Positions 1-8,777 of a stretch of DNA of 64,000 nt are shown in pieces; position 1 is the stretch's first letter, and each line of letters opens with the position of its first letter. The stretch is from Streptantibioticus silvisoli (GTDB taxonomy: Bacteria > Actinomycetota > Actinomycetes > Streptomycetales > Streptomycetaceae): NCBI RefSeq assembly GCF_027947535.2, contig NZ_JAAGKO020000005.1:202801-266800 (forward strand), in the 5' to 3' direction. Both the position numbers and the translations under genes were made by a program. The notes under the pieces were generated by a model that ran no database searches, was not told the origin of the DNA, and was given only the letters and a program-made list of their open reading frames with translations.

Positions 1-1035
1 CTCCACCCACGGTTCCCGCGGGTAGGCCGCGGCGAGGTGCAGGTGGATCTCCATGGCGAAGTGCGGGGCCAGTTGCAGGTGTTGGTGGTCGGCGAGGGTG
101 GCGAGCTTGAGGAACTGCGTGATCCCGCCGACGCGCGGCGCGTCCGGCTGGATGATGTCGACCGCGTCGTGCTTGATCATCTCCCAGTGCTCGGCGACGC
201 TGACGAGCATCTCCCCGCTGGCGATCGGCGTGTCCAGCGCCGCGGTCAGCGCCGCGTGCCCCCGCACGTCGTAGGCGTCCAGCGGCTCCTCGATCCACTC
301 CAGCCGGAACTCCTCCATGGCCCGGCCCATCCGGCGCGCGGCGGGACGGTCCCACTGCTGGTTGGCGTCCACCATCAACGGCACGCCGGCGCCCAGGTGT
401 TCACGGACGGCGGAGAGCCGGCGCAGGTCGACCGCGTGGTCCGGGTGACCGACCTTGATCTTGATGCCGCCGACTCCCCGGGCGAGGCTGGCGTCCGCGT
501 TGTCCAGGACCTGTTCGACGGGGGTGTGCAGGAAACCGCCCGAGGTGTTGTAGCACCGCACCGAGTCGCGATGGGCTCCCAGCAGCTTGGCGAGCGGCAG
601 CCCGGCCCGTTTGGCCTTCAGGTCCCACAGGGCGATGTCGATGGCCGCGATGGCCTGGGTGGACAGGCCGCTGCGCCCGACCGACGCGCTCGCCCACACC
701 AGCTTCGTCCAGATCTTCGCGATGTCGCTGGGGTCCTCGCCGAGCAGTTCCGGCGCGACCTCGCAGGCGTGCGTGAACTGGGCGGGGCCGCCGGCCCGCT
801 TGGAGTAGCTGAAGCCCAGGCCCTCGTGGCCCCGCGCGGTGCGGACCTCGGCGAACAGGAAGGCGACCTCGGTCATCGCACGCTGCCGCCCGGTGAGCAC
901 CTTGGCGTCGCTGACGGGCGTGGTCAACGGCAGGTGCACCGCGCGCAGTCGTACTCCCGTGACGCGGTCGGATGTCGCGTCGCCCTCGGGGGAGGCGAGT
1001 GAGGTCGGGGAGGTGGGGGAGGCGGGTGCGGTCAC
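1..1035 (-). CDS. Enolase-superfamily acid-sugar dehydratase, L-talarate/galactarate type (3' end cut by window)
   Basis: Enzymes of this mandelate-racemase subgroup dehydrate an acid sugar in the cytoplasm by abstracting the proton alpha to the carboxylate. The 345 visible residues contain the barrel motif KIKVG with the KxK pair (K192, K194), metal ligands D223 (in DANQQW), E249 (in WIEEP) and E275 (in SGEM), and H325 in LAPHFAMEIH. That pattern fits L-talarate/galactarate dehydratases best, though substrate cannot be fixed from motifs. The GTG start at 1035 is chosen because AAGGAG sits five bases upstream; the first 25 residues are a poorly conserved tail. The C-terminus lies beyond the left edge. 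It follows a secreted polysaccharide lyase on the same strand and probably acts on sugars released by it. Confidence 0.85.
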   Translation of the reverse strand, partial: MTAPASPTSPTSLASPEGDATSDRVTGVRLRAVHLPLTTPVSDAKVLTGRQRAMTEVAFLFAEVRTARGHEGLGFSYSKRAGGPAQFTHACEVAPELLGEDPSDIAKIWTKLVWASASVGRSGLSTQAIAAIDIALWDLKAKRAGLPLAKLLGAHRDSVRCYNTSGGFLHTPVEQVLDNADASLARGVGGIKIKVGHPDHAVDLRRLSAVREHLGAGVPLMVDANQQWDRPAARRMGRAMEEFRLEWIEEPLDAYDVRGHAALTAALDTPIASGEMLVSVAEHWEMIKHDAVDIIQPDAPRVGGITQFLKLATLADHQHLQLAPHFAMEIHLHLAAAYPREPWVE

Positions 1036-1054
1036 GGTGTCTCCTTCGATCACG

Positions 1055-1098
1055 GTCGCGAAGGCGGTCCAGGACGGTTCGCGACGGTCCTGGACCGC
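1055..1098 (-). promoter_or_regulatory. Two interleaved inverted repeats in the leader of the acid-sugar dehydratase gene
   Basis: Read on either strand, arm A1 (1055-1062, GTCGCGAA) pairs with A2 (1078-1085), and arm B1 (1064-1075, GCGGTCCAGGAC) pairs with B2 (1087-1098). The order A1-B1-A2-B2 makes the 8-bp and 12-bp hairpins interleaved. The connecting segments are only 1, 2 and 1 bases, so in RNA both full stems probably cannot form together. They look like mutually exclusive hairpins ending about 9 bases before the AAGGAG ribosome-binding site (1041-1046). The alternative is a compound protein operator in DNA. Confidence 0.5.
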
Positions 1099-1156
1099 GT
1101 CCCCTCGCGTGCGGCACCGCCGGCGCCCCCCGGCCGGCCGGTGTGGGGGACGGGCG

Positions 1157-2473
1157 TCAGGAGGTGACCGGGTCCAGTTGCTCCGGTGCGGGACGCAGCA
1201 GCCAGAACTCTCCGCCGGGCGGCTGCGTGAGGTCGGGCAGCGCCTTGCCCGCGGTGTGGTCGCCGGCGTCAGCGGCCGCCTCGATGACGTCGGTGGCGGC
1301 CCACGCCTGGAAGTTGAGGTCCGGATAGCTCCACGACGCGGTGCCGGTCGCCGCCGGGACGAGGAAGTCGACGGCTTTGAAGATGCTGCCGCCCGCCGGC
1401 GTCCGGTAGTGCCACAGGTCGACGCCGACCTTCTGCCCGATCATGGCCAGCCGGGTCAGCGCGAGCAGGTTGAAGGTGGAGTAGTGGAAGGGCAGCGTGC
1501 GGCTGAGTTCCAGCGGCTGGCTGCCGTCGGCGGCGAGCTGGACGTCGAGCCGCTTCGTCTCGGCGGTCTCGGCGATGGACTTCGCGAGCCCGGGACGGCC
1601 GACCGCCAGCGCGAGCGCGGCCTCCTGCATGTCGAAGAACGAGCCGTGGTTGTTGGTGGCTGCCGCCTCGTCCGCGCCGTTGGAGCTGGTCATCAGCCAG
1701 TTCAGGAACTGGGTGTCCCAGCCGGTCATCGCGGTGTTGTCGGAGTGGCTCCAGCCCGGGGCGCCGGTGTTGAGCAGCGCGACCGCGTCGAGGATGTCGG
1801 TGAACTGCTGGGAGAAGTCGATGATGCCGATCCCGCGGCCGTCGAGCTGGCAGGGGATGCCCTGGGTGTAGGTGAGGTTGGGGTTCATCCGCGTCGCCGG
1901 GTCGATGAACCAGGTCTCCAGGTCGAGGGCGGCCCGCTTGCCGTAGGCCGGGTCGCCGGTGTAGTACCAGGCCAGCGTCAGGTCGTAGACGGCGTTGAAC
2001 ATCTCGCCGCGCTCGGAGTGGTCGGTGATCGTGTCGACCTCGGGGTTGCGCACCCCGTCCCGGTCGACGTACGGGCAGCCCTGCGGATTGCTCGCGGTCG
2101 CCGGCTGGGAGGGCCACCAGTAGGGCGCCTGGCTCAGGTAGTCGTGCTTGTCACCGCTGGGCGGAGTCTGCGGTTTGTCCATCACCGACCACGGCCCCTG
2201 GGTCAGGTAGCTGTCCGCCTGCGCCTTCAACGAGGAGACCGGGCCGCGGAGTTGGGGAGCCCCGGCCCGCACCATCAGGCGCGTGAGGGCCAGCCGCGGT
2301 CCGTCCAGCACGACGGTGCGGGGCACGCCCCCGGGGCCCGCGGCCGGTGACGCGGCGGCCGGTGACGTGGCGGCCGAGGCGGGCGAGGAGATCGCGAGGG
2401 CGGTGAACAGGCCGGCGACGGCGGCCACCGACATGAGTTTTCGGGCCAGACTTCCGCTGCGGGTGCGGCGCAC
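1157..2473 (-). CDS. Secreted alginate-lyase-family protein (PL5-like fold)
   Basis: This 438-residue protein is probably a secreted polysaccharide lyase that cleaves uronic-acid polymers by beta-elimination. An N-terminal signal peptide (Arg/Lys start, hydrophobic core near residues 14-30, Ala-x-Ala cleavage region) is followed by an Ala/Pro-rich spacer. The (alpha/alpha) barrel carries family hallmarks: YWWP, NNHGSF with the Asn-His pair, and FHYSTFNL with a candidate catalytic Tyr. The GTG at 2473 was preferred over in-frame upstream starts because AAGGAG lies eight bases before it and the signal peptide then begins properly. The gene is 121 bp ahead of the acid-sugar dehydratase and divergent from a sugar transporter, which supports polyuronate use. 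The exact polymer is unknown. Confidence 0.8.
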   Translation of the reverse strand: MRRTRSGSLARKLMSVAAVAGLFTALAISSPASAATSPAAASPAAGPGGVPRTVVLDGPRLALTRLMVRAGAPQLRGPVSSLKAQADSYLTQGPWSVMDKPQTPPSGDKHDYLSQAPYWWPSQPATASNPQGCPYVDRDGVRNPEVDTITDHSERGEMFNAVYDLTLAWYYTGDPAYGKRAALDLETWFIDPATRMNPNLTYTQGIPCQLDGRGIGIIDFSQQFTDILDAVALLNTGAPGWSHSDNTAMTGWDTQFLNWLMTSSNGADEAAATNNHGSFFDMQEAALALAVGRPGLAKSIAETAETKRLDVQLAADGSQPLELSRTLPFHYSTFNLLALTRLAMIGQKVGVDLWHYRTPAGGSIFKAVDFLVPAATGTASWSYPDLNFQAWAATDVIEAAADAGDHTAGKALPDLTQPPGGEFWLLRPAPEQLDPVTS

Positions 2474-2630
2474 GATGACGACTCCTTGGATGGTGCCGGC
2501 CGATGGGATCGGTGGCGAGCGCGGGTGAGGCGTAGGAGGAGCGGAGCGAGCGGCCCTGACGAAGCGTGACCTCATGGTGGGGCGCGTGAGCGAGCCGGAG
2601 CAATCGGCGGTACGTCAAGGAGAGGTAAAA

Positions 2631-2667
2631 TTGTTCACTCCCTCGACTTCTGTTCACATCAGTGAAC
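2631..2667. promoter_or_regulatory. Candidate operator: GTTCAC-atca-GTGAAC palindrome plus an extra half-site
   Basis: A perfect 6+6 inverted repeat (2652-2667) with a four-base spacer is accompanied by a second copy of TGTTCAC at 2632-2638, 19 bp away on the same strand. It lies in the divergent intergenic region between the lyase (starts 2473) and the sugar transporter (starts 2864), in a locally AT-richer stretch. The form resembles GntR- or LacI-type sugar regulator sites, but no regulator gene is adjacent. Confidence 0.45.
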
Positions 2668-2863
2668 GGACGCGAGGGGTGATTCCCTGCCGAACATCCT
2701 AAAAGCTGCCGGGTTCCGATCCCGGATGGGGACGCGCGGTCTTGACCCGCGTTGCGGGCCGGCGCTTCAATTCCAGCACCACTCGCCCTCCGGAACGGTC
2801 TGGAACGGTCCTGCGAAGCGCGCACCGACCAGCCGGATACGCTCTGAGACGAGGCAACCCCGC

Positions 2864-4243
2864 ATGGCAAAGGCGCCTACAGGCCCGCCGTCCAGCCTGC
2901 GCAGGATCAGTCCTGCCACCCTCTACTTCTTCGGTGCCCTCGGCGGCATCCTCTTCGGGTACGACCTGGGCGTGATCGCCGGCGTGCTCGTCGTGATCTC
3001 CAAGGTCTGGCAACTGACGGGCCTGGACAAGGGCGTTGTCACCGCCAGCCTGTCCGTCGGCGCCATGGTCGGGGCCGGCCTCGCCGGCCGGCTGACCGGC
3101 CTGATCGGCCGGCGGCGCACCATCATGGCGGCCGCGGGCGTGGTCATCCTCGGCACGGTGGCCTGCGCCCTGGCACCCGGCTTCGGGGCCCTGGTCGCCT
3201 TCCGCACGGTTCTCGGCGTGGGCATCGGCCTGTCCTCGGCGACGGTGCCGACGTACCTGTCCGAGCTGGCGCCCAGCCGGATCCGCGGTGCGATGGGCTC
3301 GCTCAACCAGATCTTCATCGTCAGCGGCATCCTGATCGCGTTCCTGGTCGACTACTGGCTCCAGCCGCACCAGGCGTGGCGCTGGATGCTCGCGGGCGCG
3401 CTGGTTCCCGCCGTGCTGCTGGTCGTCGGGCTCACCCGCCTGCCGGAGACGCCCCGTTGGCTGATCAACCTGGGCAAGGACGACGAGGCGCGCGCCGTGC
3501 TGGAGTGCACGCATCGCGGCGAGGACGTCGACGCCGAGATCTCGGCCATCCGCGAGGTCATCAGGATCGACAGCGAACGCGTCTACCGCATCCGCGACCT
3601 CGGCGCCCGCTGGGTGCGCCCGATGCTGTTCGTCGCGATCCTGCTCGCTGTCGGGCAGCAGTTCAGCGGTGTCAACGCGATCAACGCCTACTTCCCGACG
3701 ATGCTGGTCTCGCTGGGCTTCACCGCCAGCACCGCCCTGCTGTCCGCCGTCGTGCTGGGCGTCACCAAGCTGGTCTTCACCGCCTGGGTGGTGTTCGTCG
3801 TCGACCGCTGGGGGCGCAAGCCACTGCTGCTCATCGGCAACGTCATCATGGTGGTCACGCTCGCCCTGACCGGCTGGGTCGTCATCAGCGTCCACGACCA
3901 GAACACCCTGGGCACGCTGGCGGTCGTGCTCCTCGTGCTGTACCTGGCCGGCTACGAACTCGGGTGGGGCGCGGTCGTGTGGGTGATGATGGCCGAGGTC
4001 TTCCCCCTCAAGGCGCGCGGTGCGGGCATGGGCGTCGGCGCGGTCGTGCTGTGGGCGGCGACCGGCATCGTCACCGCGGTGTTCCCGATCATGTCCGACG
4101 ACAACCACCTGGGCCTCGGCAACACCATGTTCGTGTTCGCCGGCGTCAACGCGGTGCTGTTCGTCCTGACGCGCTGGCTGGTGCCGGAGACGAAGGGCCG
4201 CAGCCTGGAGCAGATCGAACTGGGCCTGCGCGACGGAAAGTGA
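2864..4243 (+). CDS. MFS sugar porter
   Basis: A 459-residue, twelve-helix major-facilitator permease of the sugar porter subfamily, probably a proton symporter for a monosaccharide or uronic acid. Family motifs are clear: GGILFGYDLGVIAG in helix 1, the loop motif RLTGLIGRRR, RFRTVLGVGIG-type helix 4, PETPRWL before the central loop, DRWGRKPLL in the second half, and the C-terminal PETKGRSLEQIE. The ATG at 2864 gives the usual short N-terminus. Its ribosome-binding site is weak (GAGG about ten bases upstream), so an in-frame upstream start is possible. It faces the secreted lyase and acid-sugar dehydratase and may import their substrate. Confidence 0.9.
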   Translation: MAKAPTGPPSSLRRISPATLYFFGALGGILFGYDLGVIAGVLVVISKVWQLTGLDKGVVTASLSVGAMVGAGLAGRLTGLIGRRRTIMAAAGVVILGTVACALAPGFGALVAFRTVLGVGIGLSSATVPTYLSELAPSRIRGAMGSLNQIFIVSGILIAFLVDYWLQPHQAWRWMLAGALVPAVLLVVGLTRLPETPRWLINLGKDDEARAVLECTHRGEDVDAEISAIREVIRIDSERVYRIRDLGARWVRPMLFVAILLAVGQQFSGVNAINAYFPTMLVSLGFTASTALLSAVVLGVTKLVFTAWVVFVVDRWGRKPLLLIGNVIMVVTLALTGWVVISVHDQNTLGTLAVVLLVLYLAGYELGWGAVVWVMMAEVFPLKARGAGMGVGAVVLWAATGIVTAVFPIMSDDNHLGLGNTMFVFAGVNAVLFVLTRWLVPETKGRSLEQIELGLRDGK

Positions 4244-4604
4244 GCCCGGACCGGGCGTATCCGCGACCGAGGCAACGACGGCCTCACGGCCCCCGCCGGG
4301 CGCACGCGTTCGCGACGGCCGCCGCCACGGCATGGCCGGCCGTGGCCTCTGCGGCGTCCACGGCAGCCTGCGACGCGAGGTGATCATCGGCTGAGCCCCG
4401 GCCGGGGACGCCGGCGGGGGCCGGCTGGTGTGCGGGCCCGCCACCCGCCCGTCTCCTCGCTGCGGCCACCCGCGCCCACGGGGTACCCGCCGTCCGGGCG
4501 ACGCCGGCCGGCCCGCGCGGCGTGGCGGAGCCGGCGGCCCGTGGCACACCCCTGTACTGATCACGGCCGCCGGGCCCGCCGGGGGCTGCCGCGCGGGAGT
4601 GATC
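4244..4604. other. Intergenic stretch between the sugar transporter and hypA
   Basis: About 360 bases with no convincing gene. An Ala-rich minus-strand peptide could be read from roughly 4384 down to 4284, but it has no family signature and no good start. TGATCA occurs at about 4557 and again just before the hypA start. I could not identify a clear hyp promoter. Confidence 0.4.
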
Positions 4605-4982
4605 ATGCACGAGATGTCCATCGCGCTGGCCGTGGTCGACCAGATCGGGGACGCCGCACGCAGCGGCGGCCACGAGGCGGTCGAGACGGTGGTGCTGCGC
4701 GTCGGGGAACTCGCCGGTGTCGTCCCGGACGCCCTGCGGTTCTGCTTCGAGCTGGCCTGCGAGGACACGGTGCTCGCCGGCGCCGTACTGCTGACCGAAC
4801 CGGTACCGGGCCGGGCGCACTGCGCGCCGTGCGCCCGGGAGTGGGCGACCGGTCTGCCGCCGCACCTGTGCTGCCCCGCCTGCGAGGGACCGGCGGCCGG
4901 CCTGCTGTCCGGGCGGGAACTGGAGATCGCCGAGGTGCGGTGGGCGCCCGGCCGGCGTGCCGCCGCCCATGAGGAGGCCTGA
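4605..4982 (+). CDS. hypA: Hydrogenase nickel insertion protein HypA
   Basis: HypA (125 residues) is the cytoplasmic metallochaperone that, with HypB, delivers nickel to the [NiFe]-hydrogenase large subunit. It begins MHEMSIA, where His2 is the conserved nickel ligand, and has a zinc site made of CAPC and CPAC near residues 75-95. Length is close to the family norm of about 115. The start is fixed by the conserved MHE N-terminus. It is the first gene of a hypABFCDE series; its stop is four bases before hypB. Confidence 0.93.
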   Translation: MHEMSIALAVVDQIGDAARSGGHEAVETVVLRVGELAGVVPDALRFCFELACEDTVLAGAVLLTEPVPGRAHCAPCAREWATGLPPHLCCPACEGPAAGLLSGRELEIAEVRWAPGRRAAAHEEA

Positions 4983-4986
4983 CGCC

Positions 4987-5820
4987 ATGTGCCGTGCCAC
5001 CGACCTTCGAACGGCGGTGCTCGCCAAGAACGACCGGAGCGCCCACCGCCTGCGGGCCGAACTCGCCGCCCGCGCGACCGTCCTGGTCAACCTGCTGTCC
5101 AGCCCCGGCAGCGGCAAGACCGCCCTGCTGGAGGCCGAACTCGCCCTGGCCCGGCGGCGCGGCATCCCGGTCGCCGCCCTCACCGCGGACCTCGCCACCG
5201 AGAACGACGCGACCCGGCTGGCCCGGGCCGGCGTACCGGTCAAGCAGGTGCTGACCGACGGCCTGTGCCACCTGGAGTCCGACATGCTCCGGGACCACCT
5301 CGACGGCTGGCTGCCCGCCGGCACCCGGCTGCTGTTCGTGGAGAACGTCGGAAACCTCGTGTGCCCGGCGTCGTACGACCTCGGCGAGTCGCTGCGGGTG
5401 GTGCTCGCCTCCGTCACCGAGGGCGAGGACAAACCGCTGAAGTACCCGACCGCCTTCGGGCTCGCGCAGCTCGTCGTCGTGACCAAGCAGGACATCGCGG
5501 CCGCCGTCGAGTTCGACCAGGAGGCCTTCCTCACCAACGTCCGGCAGGTCAACCCCGGCGTCGAGGTGGTCCACACCTCGGCCCGCCGCGGCGAGGGCGT
5601 CGGCCGGCTCCTCGACCGGGCGCTCGCGGTGAGCCACGGCGCGGCCGTCCACCAACCCGTGATGGCCACGGCCCTCGACGGGCACGGTCACCGTGACGGG
5701 CGCGGCCACGGAGACGGGCACGGCCATGATCACGGGCATGATCACGACCACGACCACGACCACGGTGACGAGGACAGCCACGGCGACGGGCATCCCCTCA
5801 CCCACGAGCACGCGCACTGA
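4987..5820 (+). CDS. hypB: Hydrogenase maturation GTPase HypB with a C-terminal histidine-rich tail
   Basis: A 277-residue SIMIBI-class GTPase that couples GTP hydrolysis to nickel insertion. The P-loop SSPGSGKT is near residue 40, the [16 protein letters not shown] metal/switch segment is in the middle, and TKQD is the base-recognition motif. After the G domain the last 46 residues hold 16 histidines in alternating His-Asp/Gly runs. In most HypB proteins such a nickel-storage tract is at the N-terminus; here it is at the C-terminus and is encoded by a simple-repeat stretch near 5730-5765. Expected role: nickel buffering. It lies 14 bases ahead of hypF. Confidence 0.93.
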   Translation: MCRATDLRTAVLAKNDRSAHRLRAELAARATVLVNLLSSPGSGKTALLEAELALARRRGIPVAALTADLATENDATRLARAGVPVKQVLTDGLCHLESDMLRDHLDGWLPAGTRLLFVENVGNLVCPASYDLGESLRVVLASVTEGEDKPLKYPTAFGLAQLVVVTKQDIAAAVEFDQEAFLTNVRQVNPGVEVVHTSARRGEGVGRLLDRALAVSHGAAVHQPVMATALDGHGHRDGRGHGDGHGHDHGHDHDHDHDHGDEDSHGDGHPLTHEHAH

Positions 5821-5834
5821 TCGCGGGAAGGCCG

Positions 5835-8252
5835 ATGACCGCCGAGCCGACGCTCGCCCCTGCCGCCGCCGTGCGCCGCCGCGTCGTGGTGCGCGGCGTG
5901 GTGCAGGGGGTCGGATTCCGCCCGTTCGTCCACGCGCTGGCCCACCGGCTGAAGCTGTCCGGGTACGTGACGAACACCGGCGAGGGCGTGGTCGCCGAGG
6001 TCGAGGGCGCGCCGGCGGCCGTCACATCCTTCTGCGGGCTGATCGCGGCGCAGGCCCCGCCGCTGGCCGTGGTGCAGTCGGTGGACCACCGGCCCCTCGA
6101 CGTGCGGGGCGTCAGCGGCTTCAGCATCGTGCCGTCCCGCGCGGACGGCCCCCGGCGCACCCTCGTCCCGCCGGACACCGCCACCTGCGCCGACTGCCTG
6201 GCCGAACTGCGCGACCCCGCCGACCGGCGCCACCGGCACCCCTTCATCACCTGCACCCACTGCGGACCGCGCTTCACCATCGTCACCGGACTGCCGTACG
6301 ACCGCGCCAACACCACCATGGCCGGCTTCGCGATGTGCCCGCGCTGCGAACGGGAGTACACCGACCCCGCCGACCGGCGCTTCCACGCCCAGCCCGTCGC
6401 CTGCCACGACTGCGGCCCGAAGCTGCGACTGCTGCTGGCGCCGGCCCCGGACACCGCCGCCCCCGCGGACGTCACCGCCGCGCCGCGGCCGTACGCCGGG
6501 GGCGGCGCCGACCCGGTGGCCGCCGCACGCCTGCTGCTGGCGCGCGGTGCGATCATCGCCGTCAAGGGACTCGGCGGCTACCACCTGGCGTGCGACGCGG
6601 CGAACGCCGACAGCGTCCGGCGGCTGCGGCGGCGCAAGGCCCGCGGCGACAAGCCGTTCGCCCTCATGGCCGCCGACGTCGACGACATCGCACCGCTGGC
6701 GTACCTCGGCCCGGAAGAACGGCGGCTGCTCACCGGCCACCGCCGGCCCGTCGTGCTGCTGCGCCGCCGGCCCGCCACCGGCCCCGGGACACGGCGGGTG
6801 GCCGACGCCGTCGCCCCCGGCAGCCCGGACCTCGGCGTCATGCTGCCGTACACGCCGGTCCACCACCTGCTGCTGGGGCTGCCCGGTGATCCGCCCGGAC
6901 CGCGGCTGCTGGTGATGACCAGCGGCAACCGCGGCGGTGAGCCCATCGTCACCGACGACGCGGCGGCCCTGGAACGGCTGGCCGGCCTCGCGGACGCCTG
7001 GCTCACCCACGACCGGCCCATCCACGTCCCGTGCGACGACACGGTGGTCCGCATCTGCGACGGCGAGGAACTGCCGGTGCGGCGCTCGCGCGGCTACGCA
7101 CCCTTCCCGGTGCCGTTGCCCGTCGCGGTCACCCCGGTGCTGGCGGTCGGCGGCGACCTGAAGAACACCTTCTGCCTCGCCGAGGGCCGCCAGGCGTGGC
7201 CCTCGGCCCACGTCGGCGACATGGACGACCTGGCCACCCTCACCGCGTTCGGCCTGGCGGAACGGCAGCTGGAGAGCATCACCGGCGTGACGCCGCGCCT
7301 GCTGGCCGCCGACCGCCACCCCGGGTACCGCTCGTCGCGCTGGGCCGCGCGGCACGCCGCCGGGCGCCCGGTACGGCACGTGCAGCACCATCACGCGCAC
7401 ATCGCCGCGGTCATGGCGGAGAACGGTCTCGACGGCGGCCGCCCGGTCATCGGCGTGGCCTTCGACGGGACCGGTTACGGCGACGACGGGGCCGTGTGGG
7501 GCGGGGAGTTCCTGCTCGCCGACTACGACGGCTACCGGCGCGCCGCCCACCTGGCCTACGTACCGCTGCCCGGCGGTGACGCCGCGGTCGAGCGCCCGTA
7601 CCGGATGGCCCTGTCCCACCTGCGGGCCGCCGGCCTGCCGTGGAGCGCGGACCTGCCGTGCGCCGCCGCCTGCCCGGAACCCGAACGCACCCTGCTGGCA
7701 CGCCAGTTGGACACCGGACTGAACTGTGTGCCGACCTCCAGCATGGGCCGGCTCTTCGACGCGGTCGCCTCGCTCGCCGGGGTCCGCCAGCACGCCGGCT
7801 ACGAGGCGCAGGCCGCGATCGAGCTGGAGGCCGCCGCGGCCGCCTTCCCCGGCGAACCGGACCACCCGTACGCCTTCGCCCCGCGTCCCGGAACCGCCGA
7901 CCGCGCCGACGGCCCCCTGATCCTCGACCCCGCCCCCGTGCTCGCCGCGATCGTGGCCGACCTGCGGTGCGGGACGCCGGTGCCGCTGGTCGCGGCCCGG
8001 TTCCACGCGGCGGTGGCCGCCGAGGTCCGCCGCACCTGCCGGACGCTGCGGGACCGGTGGGACGTGCGGACCGCCGCCCTGACCGGCGGCGTCTTCGCCA
8101 ACACCCTGCTGTCGACGGCCTGCGCGCGGGGCCTGCGCGAGGACGGCTTCACCGTGCTGCGCCACCGCCTGGTGCCCCCCAACGACGGCGGGCTCGCCCT
8201 GGGCCAGGCCGTCGTCGCGGCCCGCCGGCGGCCCGACCCCGCCGACGCCTGA
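5835..8252 (+). CDS. hypF: Carbamoyltransferase HypF
   Basis: HypF (805 residues) uses carbamoyl phosphate and ATP to make the thiocarboxamide on HypE that becomes the cyanide ligands of the hydrogenase iron. Domains in order: acylphosphatase ([11 protein letters not shown] near residues 22-32, catalytic Arg and Asn47), paired zinc fingers (CADC/CTHCG and CPRC/CHDCG), a YrdC-like domain ([29 protein letters not shown]), and a Kae1-like domain with the HHHAH metal motif and [10 protein letters not shown]. It is slightly longer than typical members because of an insertion before the YrdC part. Start: ATG with GGGAAGG upstream. Confidence 0.95.
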   Translation: MTAEPTLAPAAAVRRRVVVRGVVQGVGFRPFVHALAHRLKLSGYVTNTGEGVVAEVEGAPAAVTSFCGLIAAQAPPLAVVQSVDHRPLDVRGVSGFSIVPSRADGPRRTLVPPDTATCADCLAELRDPADRRHRHPFITCTHCGPRFTIVTGLPYDRANTTMAGFAMCPRCEREYTDPADRRFHAQPVACHDCGPKLRLLLAPAPDTAAPADVTAAPRPYAGGGADPVAAARLLLARGAIIAVKGLGGYHLACDAANADSVRRLRRRKARGDKPFALMAADVDDIAPLAYLGPEERRLLTGHRRPVVLLRRRPATGPGTRRVADAVAPGSPDLGVMLPYTPVHHLLLGLPGDPPGPRLLVMTSGNRGGEPIVTDDAAALERLAGLADAWLTHDRPIHVPCDDTVVRICDGEELPVRRSRGYAPFPVPLPVAVTPVLAVGGDLKNTFCLAEGRQAWPSAHVGDMDDLATLTAFGLAERQLESITGVTPRLLAADRHPGYRSSRWAARHAAGRPVRHVQHHHAHIAAVMAENGLDGGRPVIGVAFDGTGYGDDGAVWGGEFLLADYDGYRRAAHLAYVPLPGGDAAVERPYRMALSHLRAAGLPWSADLPCAAACPEPERTLLARQLDTGLNCVPTSSMGRLFDAVASLAGVRQHAGYEAQAAIELEAAAAAFPGEPDHPYAFAPRPGTADRADGPLILDPAPVLAAIVADLRCGTPVPLVAARFHAAVAAEVRRTCRTLRDRWDVRTAALTGGVFANTLLSTACARGLREDGFTVLRHRLVPPNDGGLALGQAVVAARRRPDPADA

Positions 8253-8348
8253 AGGCGTCAACTCCGCACATCCGCACCGTAGTCCGTGCCTCAGCCCACC
8301 CCCCTTACGCCCGCCCCTTACGTCCACGCCCGAGACGAGGAGAACGAC

Positions 8349-8777
8349 ATGTGCCTGGCGGTGCCCGGCAAAGTCCTGGAGATCGAGGAACGCGACGGTA
8401 CGCGGATGGCGACCGTCGACTTCGGCGGCGTCGTGAAGGAGGTCTGCCTGGAGTACCTGCCGGACCTGAAGGTCGGTGAGTACACCATCGTGCACGTCGG
8501 CTTCGCGTTGCAGCGGCTGGACGAGGAGTCCGCCCGGCAGACGCTCGCCCTGTTCGAGAGCCTCGGCCTGCTGGTGGAGGAGTTCGGCGACCCGTGGGAG
8601 GCCGCCGCCGGCGCGGCGCCCGAACGACCGGTGCCGGTACGGACCGCCGGGCAGCCGGGCGAACCGGTCGCCCCGCCGGGGCCCGAACCTGAACCCCAAC
8701 CGGGGCCGGGGCCGCTGTCCGTGCCGGAGCCGGTGCTCGCGGCCGGGCAGCAGGCCGTGGGGGAGGAGGGGCGGTGA
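8349..8777 (+). CDS. hypC: Hydrogenase assembly chaperone HypC with a long Pro-rich tail
   Basis: HypC (142 residues) carries the Fe(CN)2CO unit with HypD to the large-subunit precursor. It begins MCLAVPGKV, where Cys2 is the essential ligand, and has the OB-fold segments [12 protein letters not shown] and [13 protein letters not shown]. The conserved domain ends near residue 85. The remaining 55 residues are Pro/Glu/Ala-rich and look disordered, an extension not seen in ordinary HypC of 75-95 residues. GAGGAG precedes the start, and the stop overlaps the hypD start in GTGA. Confidence 0.92.
   Translation: MCLAVPGKVLEIEERDGTRMATVDFGGVVKEVCLEYLPDLKVGEYTIVHVGFALQRLDEESARQTLALFESLGLLVEEFGDPWEAAAGAAPERPVPVRTAGQPGEPVAPPGPEPEPQPGPGPLSVPEPVLAAGQQAVGEEGR

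Noticed and set aside
37..1002. Long open frame on the plus strand at the left edge
   Set aside because: It mirrors the dehydratase on the opposite strand; the minus-strand frame has clear enolase-superfamily motifs and a ribosome-binding site, while this one has low-complexity Arg/Gly/Val content.
2699..4768. 689-codon minus-strand open frame opposite the sugar porter
   Set aside because: Composition is dominated by Asp/His/Arg/Gln from reading the anti-codon frame of a membrane protein; no domain is present.
5730..5765. CRISPR-like or regulatory repeat in hypB
   Set aside because: The short periodic GAC/CAC units are the coding sequence of the His-Asp tail in frame.
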